A stretch of 64,000 bases of DNA from assembly GCF_023101685.1 (NCBI RefSeq), contig NZ_CP082164.1:1674001-1738000 (forward strand), given 5' to 3'. This DNA comes from Bradyrhizobium sp. 186 (GTDB lineage: Bacteria > Pseudomonadota > Alphaproteobacteria > Rhizobiales > Xanthobacteraceae). Positions 8,579 through 18,017 of the stretch are shown in pieces. The position numbers were made by a program, and so were the translations under genes. The notes beneath the pieces were generated by a model. That model was not told where the DNA came from, did not search any database, and saw only the letters and a list, made by a program, of their open reading frames with translations. Within the stretch, counting starts at the first letter, position 1, and the number at the start of each line of letters is the position of its first letter.

Positions 8579-9106
8579 GATGAACCTCCTTGCTCTTTCC
8601 ACAAGCGGCATATGAAACGTTCAAGTCTGCACATCAACGAGCACTACTGCGGATTGGTTGTGCGAAAAATAAAGTCGTCTGATCGGAGTTACATTTGCGT
8701 GGATCGTGACAAAAGGCGCGCTGAACGCCAGCGAGGCCCATTCATTGTTTCGCATTGAGGAACACTGTTTGCCGCACGGTGAGGATTTATCGGGCGGTCC
8801 AAATGGACTAATCCCGCTGTTAATTGGCGGTCGCCAAGATAGGCTGACGGCGTTGCGGATCGTTTTGACCCAATTTGAGACGTTGCCTGCGCCAAGCGCG
8901 CAATGGGCATTGGGTTCGATCGACTTCGTCTCGCGTCGCGCTGGCAGAGCACCACGTGACGCGGTGCATGAAACCTTAACTTACGAGATGGGCAAAACGA
9001 CCAAGCGCGAGTGCTCGTGCCGCATGCACGTCTGGTCCGCCCTTCCGAATCGGGCAGACCGCGCGCAGACACGTGCCGACGGGTGACAACGGTATCTCAC
9101 GAGAGC
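8579..9106. other. Divergent intergenic region
   Basis: About 530 bases between mmsA (minus) and the large regulator (plus). I see no convincing gene. It holds one palindrome at 8824-8837 and presumably the promoters of both genes. Confidence 0.5.
8824..8837. promoter_or_regulatory. Palindrome TTGGCG-GT-CGCCAA
   Basis: Perfect 6-base arms with a 2-base spacer in the divergent region between mmsA and the 9107 regulator. A candidate operator; which protein binds is unknown. Confidence 0.35.
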
Positions 9107-11944
9107 ATGACGGACGTCGTTTCCTTTGGACCATTTCGTTTGTTTGCGGCCGAAAGGCTGCTTGAGAAAGCAGACGAGCCGCTCGAGCTCGGCAGTCGCG
9201 CCCTCGATATCCTAATCATGCTGGTGGAGCGGGCCGGAGAGGTCGTTACGCATAAGGAGCTGATGTCTCGAGCCTGGCCGAACGTGACTGTGGACGAAGC
9301 CAATCTGCGCGTCCATGTCGCGGGCCTTCGCAAAGCGCTCGGAGAGGGGCGCGATGGCGCCCGCTTTATCACGAATGTTTCCGGACGGGGCTATTGTTTC
9401 GTTGCTCCGGTAACGCGATTAGCGACACAACGGCCCGCACCGCAGGTGCGGAAAGTCGTCAGCGACCGGCTTCGCCAGCTGCCGGCGCAGTTGGCTCGGA
9501 TGGTTGGACGCGACGACACCGTCCGTGCGCTATCGGCTCAACTGTTGACGCGACGCCTCGTCAGCATCGTTGGGCCTGGAGGCATGGGCAAGACGACAGT
9601 CGCGGTCTCGATCGCTCACGCGCTGATCGACGATTTCGACGGAGCCGTTTTCTTCGTCGATCTGGGAGCGTTGACCGATCCCAGTCTTGTGCCGACGGCG
9701 GTTGCCTCGGCGCTCGGATTAATGATCCAGGCTCAGGATCCACTCCTAAGTCTGCTGGCCTTTCTTGGCGATCGGAGAGCTCTCCTCCTGCTGGATAGTT
9801 GCGAACACGTGATCGAAGCAGCTGCGGCGCTTGCCGAACCGGTTGTCAGCGCCGGGCCACAGGTCCACATTTTGACAACCAGCCGAGAGGCACTACGGGT
9901 CGAAGGCGAGCACGTTCATTTACTGTATCCGCTCGACAGCCCTCTCACTGAGGCCGGCCTGACAGCTGTCGAGGCGCTTTTATTTCCGACCGTTCAGCTA
10001 TTCATGGAGCGCGCAGCTGCGAGCGGCTATCGATCGGAGTTGAGCGACTCCGACGCTCCGATCGTCGCCGGGATGTGCCGGAAGCTCGACGGAATTGCGC
10101 TCGCTATCGAACTAGCGGCCAGCCAGGTTGGCTTCTACGGGATTCGCGGAACCGCCGAGTTGTTCGACAACCGATTCAAACTGCTCTGGCTTGGTCGACG
10201 TACAGCAATGCCGCGGCATCAGACCTTAAATGCGATGCTCGACTGGAGCTACAATCTTCTGCCTGAGCGCGACAGGCTCGTTTTATGCCGATTGTCGGTC
10301 TTCATCGGGGTATTCACGCTCAGGGAAGCTCTCTCGGTCGCGGGCACGGCATCAAATGACCCTGATGTCACGGTGTCCGTCGCAAGCCTGGTGACGAAGT
10401 CGCTTGTATCGACCACCGTCATTGACGACAGAACGTACTATCGCCTGCTCGATACCACACAGGCCTTCGCCGCGGGCAAGCTTGATGAGCGTGGTGAGGC
10501 TGATGGGGTCGCGAGACGGCATGCGGTCTACTACTCCAAATATCTTGAAAATCGTGAGGTCGTGAAATCGGCCGTCCGCGGGCAAGATCTATCTGGATTT
10601 GCACAGCATGTCGGGAATGTTCGGGCGGCACTCGAGTGGGCGTTCTCCGACCACGGCGACATCGCCATCGGAGCCGAACTCGCAACCTGGGCGGCACCGC
10701 TGTTCGTAAGTCTATCGCTGCTCGACGAGTGCCGGAAATGGTGCGAGCGAGCCTTAGCCGCTCTCGGCGATACCGAGCGCAGCACCAAGACGGAGATGAT
10801 CCTCCAGGAGTTTTTGGCGTTGTCGTCAATGTTCACCAAAGGAAACGGCAGCGAAGTTCGAACAGCTATCGAGCGCGGGCTTTCGCTTGCCGAGACTTTG
10901 GTAGACAGGGATCATCAGCTGCAACTTCTTGCCGGATTGAACATATTCCTTACACGGATTGCCGATTTTCGGGGCGCTTTGGCTGTCGCGGAGCGTGGAG
11001 TCTCGATCGCCGATGCAGCCAAGGACCTCGCCGGCCTCGTCATCACAGACTGGATGTTGGGGGTATCGTATCATCTGGTGGGAAATCAGGCGGCAGCGCA
11101 ACATCATTGCGAATCTGGGATGGCCAGATCTGTCGAGCTGGGACAGAGCAATGCCAGCTTCTTCGGCTACGATCATCGTGTCCGCGCGCTTGTCGCACTT
11201 GCCCGTGCCCTATGGCTGCGCGGTTTTCCAGAGCGGGCGGTTCAAGTGGCCCGGCAGGCCATTGACGAAGCGGAGCGTCAGGATCAACCGGTCTCTGTTT
11301 GTATCGCCCTGATTTACGCGGCGCCGGTTTTCTTATGGAGCGGTAACTTCGAGCGAGCGGGGGGCTACATCGAGCGGTTGATCGCCTATGCGGGGCGCTA
11401 CTTGCTGGCACCATACCGTGCCGTCGGCATGGCGCTAAAAGGCGAGCTTGCCGTCATTCGAGGCGAGGCAGGGGCGGGCCTCCATTTGCTGCGGGACGCG
11501 CTGGAAACGCTGCATGCCGAACAGCACAAGATTCTCGTGACAGTCTTTACCGGCGCGCTGGCAGATGGTCTGCGTAAGGCCGGACAATTCGACGAGGCCT
11601 TGCTCACCATCAACGGTGCGCTTGCGCGTGCGGCCCATTGTGGGGCGACATTCGATATGCCGGAGTTGCTTCGTATTAAGGGACAGATTCTCGCCACCAT
11701 GCCAAGGCGAGATCTGGCGTCGGGCGTCGACTGCTTGATGCAGTCGATTGCCGTAGCGCGCGAGCAATCTGCCCTGGGCTGGGAGCTACGATCGGCGATG
11801 GATCTAGCTCGTTTGCTGTCGGAGAGCGGACAATACGACCAAGCCCGTGACACACTCGTCCCGGTCTATGACCGGTTCACGGAAGGGTTCGAGACGGCGG
11901 ATCTTCGGGCCGCACGATGTCTCATCGGCGATCTGGTGCAGTGA
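9107..11944 (+). CDS. Winged-helix/ATPase/TPR regulator (COG3903-like)
   Basis: About 945 residues if started at the ATG at 9107, just before the first domain; the frame extends upstream to 9011 without better sites. Domains: OmpR/PhoB-type winged helix (about 5-100, ending NVSGRGYCFVAPV), a STAND-type NTPase (Walker A GPGGMGKTT, Walker B RRALLLLDSCEHV), then a long helical TPR-like C-terminal half. Such proteins are one-piece signal-responsive transcription regulators, cytoplasmic. The two following genes share an upstream motif (12075, 12674) that it might recognise. Signal unknown. Confidence 0.85.
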   Translation: MTDVVSFGPFRLFAAERLLEKADEPLELGSRALDILIMLVERAGEVVTHKELMSRAWPNVTVDEANLRVHVAGLRKALGEGRDGARFITNVSGRGYCFVAPVTRLATQRPAPQVRKVVSDRLRQLPAQLARMVGRDDTVRALSAQLLTRRLVSIVGPGGMGKTTVAVSIAHALIDDFDGAVFFVDLGALTDPSLVPTAVASALGLMIQAQDPLLSLLAFLGDRRALLLLDSCEHVIEAAAALAEPVVSAGPQVHILTTSREALRVEGEHVHLLYPLDSPLTEAGLTAVEALLFPTVQLFMERAAASGYRSELSDSDAPIVAGMCRKLDGIALAIELAASQVGFYGIRGTAELFDNRFKLLWLGRRTAMPRHQTLNAMLDWSYNLLPERDRLVLCRLSVFIGVFTLREALSVAGTASNDPDVTVSVASLVTKSLVSTTVIDDRTYYRLLDTTQAFAAGKLDERGEADGVARRHAVYYSKYLENREVVKSAVRGQDLSGFAQHVGNVRAALEWAFSDHGDIAIGAELATWAAPLFVSLSLLDECRKWCERALAALGDTERSTKTEMILQEFLALSSMFTKGNGSEVRTAIERGLSLAETLVDRDHQLQLLAGLNIFLTRIADFRGALAVAERGVSIADAAKDLAGLVITDWMLGVSYHLVGNQAAAQHHCESGMARSVELGQSNASFFGYDHRVRALVALARALWLRGFPERAVQVARQAIDEAERQDQPVSVCIALIYAAPVFLWSGNFERAGGYIERLIAYAGRYLLAPYRAVGMALKGELAVIRGEAGAGLHLLRDALETLHAEQHKILVTVFTGALADGLRKAGQFDEALLTINGALARAAHCGATFDMPELLRIKGQILATMPRRDLASGVDCLMQSIAVAREQSALGWELRSAMDLARLLSESGQYDQARDTLVPVYDRFTEGFETADLRAARCLIGDLVQ

Positions 11945-12074
11945 GTCGTTTCCCTTAGCCGTTTAGCCATCGGGCCGACAAACACGGCTCCTGCCTGGAT
12001 CTAGCGCTGAAAAGCGGCTCACGGTCTTCAGTGGAATCGCGTATGCAACGCGCGCCCCCTGCGCCGGGAGGCTG

Positions 12075-12104
12075 TTTTTCATTTCCTTACAAGATACAAC
12101 GCGC
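12075..12104 (+). promoter_or_regulatory. Shared upstream motif, copy 1
   Basis: T-rich run then CATTTCCTTACAA followed by GATACAACGCGC. It matches the site at 12674-12698 in 20 of 25 aligned bases without gaps, at nearly the same distance (about 90 bases) from the next start. Candidate binding site for the winged-helix regulator at 9107. Confidence 0.45.
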
Positions 12105-12175
12105 CAGATCGCGGCCCGTCAGCCATGGTTCCCGCAAACAGGACTAATCACCTGCCATGACTTCAAGAGCCCGCC

Positions 12176-12559
12176 ATGTCCGCTTCCAGCGTTCCACAAC
12201 TTCCACAGCCAGAGCTGCCATTGCTCGTGGCGGCCTGTGTTCGGGCCGTCAACGCCTACGATGCTGAGGGGTTACTGGCGCTCTTCGCGGAGGATGCGCT
12301 TGTCAACGATCAGCTTCACGAATACTGGGGGAAGCTGGCTATCCGGGAATGGGCGGACCGCGACATCATCGGCGAGAGACTGACGATGCAAGTCGTCAAG
12401 GTCGTGGAGCATTACGGCCACTTCATCGTAAGAGCCAACGTCGACGGCAACTACGACAAGCGCGGATTGCCTGATCCGCTTGTGCTTTCGTTCTATTTTT
12501 CATCTCACGGCGATCAGATCGTTCAACTCATTATTCTTCGCAATCAATTCGATATTTAA
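12176..12559 (+). CDS. NTF2/SnoaL-like protein
   Basis: A 127-residue cytoplasmic protein of the NTF2-like fold (VRAVNAYDAEGLLALFAEDALVND near the start), with no signal peptide. Proteins of this group range from small isomerases to proteins with no known activity. It follows the large regulator and has the conserved upstream motif also found before the histidine kinase at 12774, which suggests co-regulation. Function not assigned. Confidence 0.7.
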   Translation: MSASSVPQLPQPELPLLVAACVRAVNAYDAEGLLALFAEDALVNDQLHEYWGKLAIREWADRDIIGERLTMQVVKVVEHYGHFIVRANVDGNYDKRGLPDPLVLSFYFSSHGDQIVQLIILRNQFDI

Positions 12560-12673
12560 AAAGCCGCTCCAACGATTGAACCCCCGATTGGCCGGTTGTG
12601 ATGACGACTGTCGCGACCTCCATCACCAGCCGAGTGTTTGAAGGAGGCCTTCCACGCGAAGGAGCTCATTTTA

Positions 12674-12698
12674 CATTTTCTTACAACACTCAACTCGC
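12674..12698 (+). promoter_or_regulatory. Shared upstream motif, copy 2
   Basis: CATTTTCTTACAACACTCAA plus CTCGC, 76 bases before the histidine kinase start. It aligns without gaps to 12080-12104 (20 of 25 identical), and both are preceded by a T-rich run. Confidence 0.45.
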
Positions 12699-12773
12699 TT
12701 CCGCGTGGATGCTGCGCAACCCTGCGTTCTGTAGCCGAGTCATCCGAAGCCCCGAGCTGGAAGTGAGGATAAC

Positions 12774-13559
12774 ATGACTGACACAGATGAGCGGTTTGCT
12801 GTTGCTTTGGACGCAGGGCAGATCGGCATCGTGCAGCCGACCGGGCAGCCGAGGACCCTTGAATTGTCAGGTCGCGTTGAGCCCGCTAGGACCACCGATT
12901 TTCAAGCCGTGCTCCTAGCCATGGCCGGCCATGATCTTCGACAACCGTTGCAAATCATCCAGGGTTCGCACGAACTTCTCGGCCTTGGCGTCAGGACCAA
13001 GTCCGAACAACGCCTATTGCAAAGAGGGCAGTATGCGATCAATTGCCTCAATGGGCTGCTCGATGAACTGCTAGGTGCAGTCCGGATTAATGAGCATGCA
13101 ATGGAGGCGGGGCTCTTACCCGTCGCACTCGGACCGTTGTTCCAGCACGCGTGCCATGAAAACGCTGAAGCCGCGTTGCAGAAGCGGATCGAGATTCGCG
13201 TGTGCCCCACGGCTGCGTCCGTCCTGAGCAATGCAGTATTGCTTAGCGGCGTTCTTCGAAATCTCATCAGCAATGCCATAAAATACACCGAGCCCAATGG
13301 GCGGATTCTCATCGGTAGCCGCCGTTCAGGCCAAAACGTACGTATCGACGTCTGTGACACTGGCGTCGGTATCGCGGGCGAGCAACTTTCAAAGATTTTC
13401 GACGCGTTTACCCGACTTGATTCCGCGCGGTGTGACGGACTTGGCGTCGGGTTGTTCATTGTGCGCCGCGCGATTGAAGTGCTCGGGCATCGCATCGATG
13501 TCAGCTCCGTTGCCTCCCGGGGGTCGCGTTTCTCCATTTTCGCGACGCGGGCGGATTAA
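12774..13559 (+). CDS. Soluble sensor histidine kinase
   Basis: A 261-residue kinase without membrane segments or a recognisable sensor domain. H-box HDLRQPLQ (phosphorylated His near residue 51), N-box NLISNAIKYT, G1 box DVCDTGVGI, F box KIFDAF and G2 box GLGVGLFIV are all present. No response-regulator gene is adjacent, so it is an orphan in this window; input may come from a partner protein. It overlaps nothing and is followed by the GlxA-type gene on the other strand. Confidence 0.85.
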   Translation: MTDTDERFAVALDAGQIGIVQPTGQPRTLELSGRVEPARTTDFQAVLLAMAGHDLRQPLQIIQGSHELLGLGVRTKSEQRLLQRGQYAINCLNGLLDELLGAVRINEHAMEAGLLPVALGPLFQHACHENAEAALQKRIEIRVCPTAASVLSNAVLLSGVLRNLISNAIKYTEPNGRILIGSRRSGQNVRIDVCDTGVGIAGEQLSKIFDAFTRLDSARCDGLGVGLFIVRRAIEVLGHRIDVSSVASRGSRFSIFATRAD

Positions 13560-13664
13560 ATGAGCGAAATCATCGCGTCGCTCAACGAACGTCGAGCAGA
13601 TCGTCAGAACACGATTAAGCGGCGTGGCGACTGCCGAGCACGAGCCACGCCGGGCAATGCGGGC

Positions 13665-14627
13665 TCAGAGGCTGCGGCGGATTTCGCGCACACCGCGGCC
13701 GAGCCTTCGGCGCAGCAGCGCGCGCAGCGTCACGCCTTCGGCGTACCCGACCTCGGCTGCAATCTGATCGACGCTGGCATGGCCGGTTGTAAGCAGGTGA
13801 ACGGCCCGCTCGATTCGCAAATCCTGGAGGTATTCGAGCGGAGATTTGCCCAGCACGCCATGCATCCGACGCGCCAGAGTACGCTTGCTGGTGGCGAGCT
13901 CCGCGGCAGCCTGATCCAGCGAGAATCCCTCGGCCAGCCGCTGTCGTGCCCATCGTTCGAACTTCTGCACCAGTGGATCGCCGTGGACTACGTGCCCAGG
14001 TATCGCGTAGGCGGCCTGCGAGTTGCGGACGTCGGCCATCAAATACTTGCCCGTAAGGTCGGCCAGCGCAGGGTCGGCGCGTCGGATCAGGGTCAACGCC
14101 AGATCCAAATGGCCGAGTGCTGCGCCAGCGGTGACAACCATGTTGGACTGAACAATGATTTGCGACTCGTCGAGCCGCACATGCGGATATCGCTGCCGGA
14201 AAAGAGGTGCAAGCCACCAAGTGGTGGTTGCTTCTTCGCCGTCGAGCAAAGCCGCTTCCGCCAGCACGAAGGTGCCAACGCAAGCGGCCGCAGCCAGCGC
14301 ACCGCGCTCCGACCATTTACGCAACACCACACTGGCCTCGCGCACCTCGCCACTGGCCAGCATCTGCACCAGCGGTTTCGGCATGATCCGATTGATGGCT
14401 GGCATCACCACCGCATCGGGCTTCTGCGCGCGCACTGCCGAGGTGACCGGAACATTCAGGCCCTGGGCTGTTGTGACGGTCTCACGCAAACCGACCACTT
14501 TCGTCTTGAAGCGTACCGAGGAAATGCCGTGCATTTCCGCAAGCGCGTTGGCGAAGGCAAAGGCGTCGAGCACCGCGGCGAGACCCGTGTCGAGCACGTC
14601 GTTCAGAGCAAGGACATGGATGCGCAT
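13665..14627 (-). CDS. GlxA-family AraC-type transcriptional regulator
   Basis: A 320-residue regulator with an N-terminal DJ-1/PfpI-like domain (about 1-190) and a C-terminal AraC-type double helix-turn-helix (about 215-318; signature around DLRIERAVHLLTTGHASVDQIAAEVGYAE). It is divergent from the monooxygenase at 14848 across a 220-base region with several short palindromes, and probably controls that gene and the hydrolase after it. A degenerate relative is found at 59651-59793. Ligand unknown. Confidence 0.88.
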   Translation of the reverse strand: MRIHVLALNDVLDTGLAAVLDAFAFANALAEMHGISSVRFKTKVVGLRETVTTAQGLNVPVTSAVRAQKPDAVVMPAINRIMPKPLVQMLASGEVREASVVLRKWSERGALAAAACVGTFVLAEAALLDGEEATTTWWLAPLFRQRYPHVRLDESQIIVQSNMVVTAGAALGHLDLALTLIRRADPALADLTGKYLMADVRNSQAAYAIPGHVVHGDPLVQKFERWARQRLAEGFSLDQAAAELATSKRTLARRMHGVLGKSPLEYLQDLRIERAVHLLTTGHASVDQIAAEVGYAEGVTLRALLRRRLGRGVREIRRSL

Positions 14628-14756
14628 GGCAAAAACGATATCAGAATTAGGCGTTTTGCCAACACTTAGACTGCGGATCCTGTTCGAACTTGTAATCCGG
14701 GATGCCCCCGTAAATTGGCTAAATCTGGAGAATGGTTGGCTTGATCAGTATCAAAA

Positions 14757-14772
14757 TTGGCAATCCTGCCAA
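14757..14772. promoter_or_regulatory. Palindrome TTGGCAATCCTGCCAA
   Basis: Perfect 6-base arms around ATCC, in the divergent region between the GlxA-type regulator and the monooxygenase. TTGGC half-sites recur nearby (14715, 14735). Further dyads at 14741 (TTGAT-N4-ATCAA) and 14791 (ATCTC-N3-GAGAT) lie in the same region. Likely operator region. Confidence 0.4.
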
Positions 14773-14847
14773 TACGCGCCGCGCCGCTTATCTCATAGAG
14801 ATGCATCTACTTTGGGGTGTTGGACGGTCAACAGATGGAGATGAACA

Positions 14848-15156
14848 ATGACGCTCAAGTGTGGATTATTCGTCCGGCTGGAAGCCAAGCCAGGCAAGGA
14901 ACGGGCCGTGAAGGATTTTCTCATCAGCGGCCTTGATCTGACAAATCGGGAGGCGGGCACGCCGGTCTGGTTTGCCCTGCAGCTCTCGCCGACGACGTTC
15001 GGCGTGTTCGACGCCTTTACCAGCGAAGAAGATCGCCAGGCACATCTCGCCGGCAACATGGCCAAGGCTCTGATGTCGCGGGTCGAGGAAATGCTGGCAA
15101 AGCCGCCGTCAGTCGAACCTGTCGACGTTCTGGCCGTCAAGAATCAGCCAGCCTGA
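14848..15156 (+). CDS. Antibiotic-biosynthesis-monooxygenase-fold protein
   Basis: A 102-residue ABM-fold protein (GLFVRLEAKPGKERAVKDFL... EEDRQAHLAGNMAKAL), about the size of quinol monooxygenases such as YgiN. These are small dimeric cofactor-free oxygenases or related stress proteins. GGAG precedes the ATG. The secreted hydrolase gene follows 120 bases on. Substrate unknown. Confidence 0.75.
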   Translation: MTLKCGLFVRLEAKPGKERAVKDFLISGLDLTNREAGTPVWFALQLSPTTFGVFDAFTSEEDRQAHLAGNMAKALMSRVEEMLAKPPSVEPVDVLAVKNQPA

Positions 15157-15276
15157 TCTTCGCGTCTGCCAAACCGGACTCGGCCTCTATCAACCCTGAT
15201 TAGCCATCACCGGACAACGCCCGGCACCGAGATGGTCCTGCGAAGCGGGCAAACTGAAGCATACCAGGAGACTCCC

Positions 15277-16044
15277 ATGTCCTTACTACGAAAGACCTCC
15301 GCGATCGCCCTCGTGCTTGCCATGACTGGTGCGGTCGCCCACGCCGAGACGAAGCCGGCTGCGAAGGACGTCGTCATCGTCCATGGCGCACTGGCGGACG
15401 GCTCAGGCTGGCGCGCCGTCTACGACATTCTGACCAAGGATGGCTTCCATGTGACGATCGTGCAGGAGCCGCTCACCGGCCTCGCTGAGGACGTCGATGC
15501 AACCAAGCGCGTCATCGATCAGCAAACCGGTCCCGTCGTTTTGGTCGGTCACAGCTATGGCGGCTCCGTGATCACGGAAGCCGGTGCCGACCCCAAGGTC
15601 AGCGCGCTCGTCTATGTGGCCGCCTTGCAGCCCGATAAGGGAGAGGCCAGCGGTGCGCTGATGTCGAAGTTCGCTGCGCCGAACGATGCCATGCGGGTCT
15701 CCGTCAACAAGGCTACGCCGGACAACAAGTATTTCTTCATCCCGGCGGCGAAGTTCCGAGAAACCTATGCCCAGGACGTCCCGGCGGAGCAAGCTCAGTT
15801 CATGGCCGACTCGGAGCAGCAGCTCGCTCAGAAGGCCATGGGTGCGCCGCTCTCGGTCGCAGCATGGCACAGCAAGCCCAGCTACGCCATTCTGACCACT
15901 GAGGATCACGTGATCAGCCCTGAGCTTCAGCGCTGGATGTACAAGCGTTCGGGCGCCAAGGTCACGGAAGTGCCCGCAAGCCACGCTGTTTTCGTCTCTC
16001 AGCCCGCCGCGATCGCCCGCGTGATCGAGGACGCCGCGAAGTAG
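15277..16044 (+). CDS. Exported alpha/beta hydrolase
   Basis: A 255-residue protein with a Sec signal peptide (MSLLRKTSAIALVLAMTGAVAHA) and an alpha/beta-hydrolase domain. Nucleophile Ser in GHSYGG, acid in TTEDHVI and His in PASHAVF make up the triad. It resembles small plant-type methylesterases/EstC-like esterases. Start at 15277 is supported by AGGAG and by the signal peptide; an upstream GTG at 15232 has neither. Probably co-transcribed with the ABM-fold gene. Confidence 0.85.
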   Translation: MSLLRKTSAIALVLAMTGAVAHAETKPAAKDVVIVHGALADGSGWRAVYDILTKDGFHVTIVQEPLTGLAEDVDATKRVIDQQTGPVVLVGHSYGGSVITEAGADPKVSALVYVAALQPDKGEASGALMSKFAAPNDAMRVSVNKATPDNKYFFIPAAKFRETYAQDVPAEQAQFMADSEQQLAQKAMGAPLSVAAWHSKPSYAILTTEDHVISPELQRWMYKRSGAKVTEVPASHAVFVSQPAAIARVIEDAAK

Positions 16045-16169
16045 ATGAAGAGCTGACGATCACGCCGCTGATCGCCTCATTCCGCTCAAAGTGCGCATAC
16101 TTTGCGGTCCACCGACACGTGAAGTATGTGCGCTTGGCAGGTAGCGCGTCCGAAGCGCCGGAGCATTAT

Positions 16170-17015
16170 ATGGCCGCAGTTCCCAGCCCCGATCGGCCTG
16201 TCGCCGAGCACTGGTACTTCCGCCATGCCGCGCTGGTGCGTGCGACGCATTGGATCAACGCCGTCTGCTTCGTGCTGCTCCTGATGAGCGGACTGCAGAT
16301 CTTTAATGCCCATCCCGCGCTCTATGTCGGCGATCAATCGGACTTTGACCGTCCGGCCATGTCGATCCGTGCGCGCCTATCCGAGAACGGCCTCGTCGGG
16401 GAGACGATGTTCGCCGGCCATTCCTTCGACACGTCGGGCATATTCGGTATCTCGAACGAGGACGGTCAAATCTCGCAGCGTGCCTTTCCCAGCTGGATCA
16501 CGATCCCGAGCAACCAGGATCTGGCGACTGGCCGGCGTTGGCATTTTTTCTTTGCCTGGCTGCTGGTGCTGAATGGTCTCGTCTATTTTACCTGGGGCTG
16601 CGTTAGGCGACATTTCGACCGGGATCTTCTTCCCAGCCTTCGCGAGCTCAGCCATGTCGGATGGGAGGTCCTTGAGCATCTGCGCCTGCGCTTCCCACGC
16701 GGTGCAGCGGCGAGGCGATACAATGTGCTGCAGCAGATGACCTATCTCTTGGTCGTCTTCGTCCTGTTCCCGTTGATGATCCTCACGGGCCTTACGATGT
16801 CGCCCGGGATCGACAGCGCCGTGCCGCAGCTGCTCACGCTGTTCGGCGGGCGCCAATCGGCGCGGCTGATCCACTTCTTCGTCGCATCGAGCCTCACGTT
16901 TTTCGTTATTGTACATCTCGTGATGGTGCTGGCCTCGGGTGTCTGGAACAATCTGCGCTCAATGATCACCGGCTGGTACGATCTCGGCAATCCGAGGACG
17001 CCAGATGTCGCTTGA
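16170..17015 (+). CDS. Membrane cytochrome b (b561/HydC-like)
   Basis: About 281 residues with four membrane helices (near 10-32, 125-148, 190-212 and 237-260). Candidate haem-ligand His residues are in ATHWINAV, RRWHFFFAW and LIHFFVASSLTFFVIVHLV. GGAG precedes the ATG at 16170; a GTG at 16119 is possible. Its end overlaps the start of the molybdoenzyme gene by 11 bases, a translational-coupling arrangement, so it most likely passes electrons between the quinone pool and that exported enzyme. Confidence 0.85.
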   Translation: MAAVPSPDRPVAEHWYFRHAALVRATHWINAVCFVLLLMSGLQIFNAHPALYVGDQSDFDRPAMSIRARLSENGLVGETMFAGHSFDTSGIFGISNEDGQISQRAFPSWITIPSNQDLATGRRWHFFFAWLLVLNGLVYFTWGCVRRHFDRDLLPSLRELSHVGWEVLEHLRLRFPRGAAARRYNVLQQMTYLLVVFVLFPLMILTGLTMSPGIDSAVPQLLTLFGGRQSARLIHFFVASSLTFFVIVHLVMVLASGVWNNLRSMITGWYDLGNPRTPDVA

Positions 17016-17793
17016 ACATCCACGGCGTCGCGATTTGCTCTGGGCATTTGCGGCAACTAGTGGCCTCGCTTTGTCGGGCTGTGACCGCGTCGCCGTCGCA
17101 CCGCGCGTCCGTTCTGTCCTCAATGCCGCAAGCAGTCTCACTTACAAAATGCAGCGCCTCCTCATCGGGGCTCATCGGCTCGCGCCCGAATATAGTGAGG
17201 CCGACATCTCGCCGGCGTTTCGCCCCAATGGTTCAATCGATCCGCAGGACGAGGACTACCTCAAGCTCGTCGGCAATCATTTCGTCGATTGGCGCCTGAA
17301 GGTTCGCGGCCTCGTTGAGCACGAACTGTCGCTGTCGCTTGAACAGTTGCGCTCCCTGCCCACACGGACCCAGATCACCCGGCATGATTGTGTCGAAGGC
17401 TGGAGCTGCATAGCTAAATGGTCCGGCGTGCCGCTCTCGGAAATCCTGTTGCGCGCTGGCGTGAGACCAGAGGCACGGTTTGCCATATTCCATTGCGCCG
17501 ATACCCTGGACGATGGCGGCGAATCTGCTGATCCCGAGAACATCCGCTACTATGAGAGTATCGATCTGATCGATGCTGCGCATCCGCAGACGATCCTCGC
17601 TTATGACATGAACGGCACACCGCTGACCGTCCGCCATGGTGCGCCGCTGCGATTGCGCGTGGAGCGGCAGCTCGGCTACAAGATGGCCAAATACATCATG
17701 CGTATCGAACTAGTGCAAAGCCTCTCTGGCCTGCATGGCGGCCAAGGCGGCTATTGGGAAGATCGTGGCTATGAGTGGTATGCCGGGATCTGA
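17005..17793 (+). CDS. Sulfite-oxidase-fold molybdopterin oxidoreductase, exported
   Basis: A 262-residue protein with a twin-arginine-type signal (RRRDLLWAFAATSGLALSGC) that ends in a possible lipobox Cys. The catalytic domain has the Mo-ligand Cys in HDCVEGWSC (Cys129) and the family segment RVERQLGYKMAKYI. It resembles the MsrP/YedY group, with the cytochrome b upstream as membrane partner in place of YedZ. MsrP repairs oxidised methionines in periplasmic proteins; the substrate here is not established. Confidence 0.85.
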   Translation: MSLEHPRRRDLLWAFAATSGLALSGCDRVAVAPRVRSVLNAASSLTYKMQRLLIGAHRLAPEYSEADISPAFRPNGSIDPQDEDYLKLVGNHFVDWRLKVRGLVEHELSLSLEQLRSLPTRTQITRHDCVEGWSCIAKWSGVPLSEILLRAGVRPEARFAIFHCADTLDDGGESADPENIRYYESIDLIDAAHPQTILAYDMNGTPLTVRHGAPLRLRVERQLGYKMAKYIMRIELVQSLSGLHGGQGGYWEDRGYEWYAGI

Positions 17794-18017
17794 ACGACTC
17801 CTTATTCATCATAAGCCGCCGGTATCCAAGCCTCCTTCCGCGGGTAAGGCCGCGAGGTAAGCACTGACGTCGCAGTGACCAATACCACAAACTCCCGACT
17901 ATCATCTTTGGCTTTGGCGACGCAGGCGTCTGCTTGCTTCCATAGATTCGATATGGAATGTTGAGATCTGCACATCATTGAGAAAAGTTTGTAGTGTGCT
18001 TGCGGGAATTGAACTCG

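Noticed and set aside
8616..8641. Similarity to 17957-17982 (shared TCTGCACATCA, 20 of 26 bases)
   Set aside because: By rough calculation, many such pairs are expected by chance in 64 kb, and the two neighbouring genes have no other link.
13560..14669. 369-codon frame antisense to the GlxA-type regulator
   Set aside because: No recognisable protein features; the opposite strand encodes a complete regulator.
14715..14729. 15-base string TTGGCTAAATCTGGA shared with 34629-34643
   Set aside because: One or a few shared 15-mers are expected by chance at this length; flanking bases do not match.
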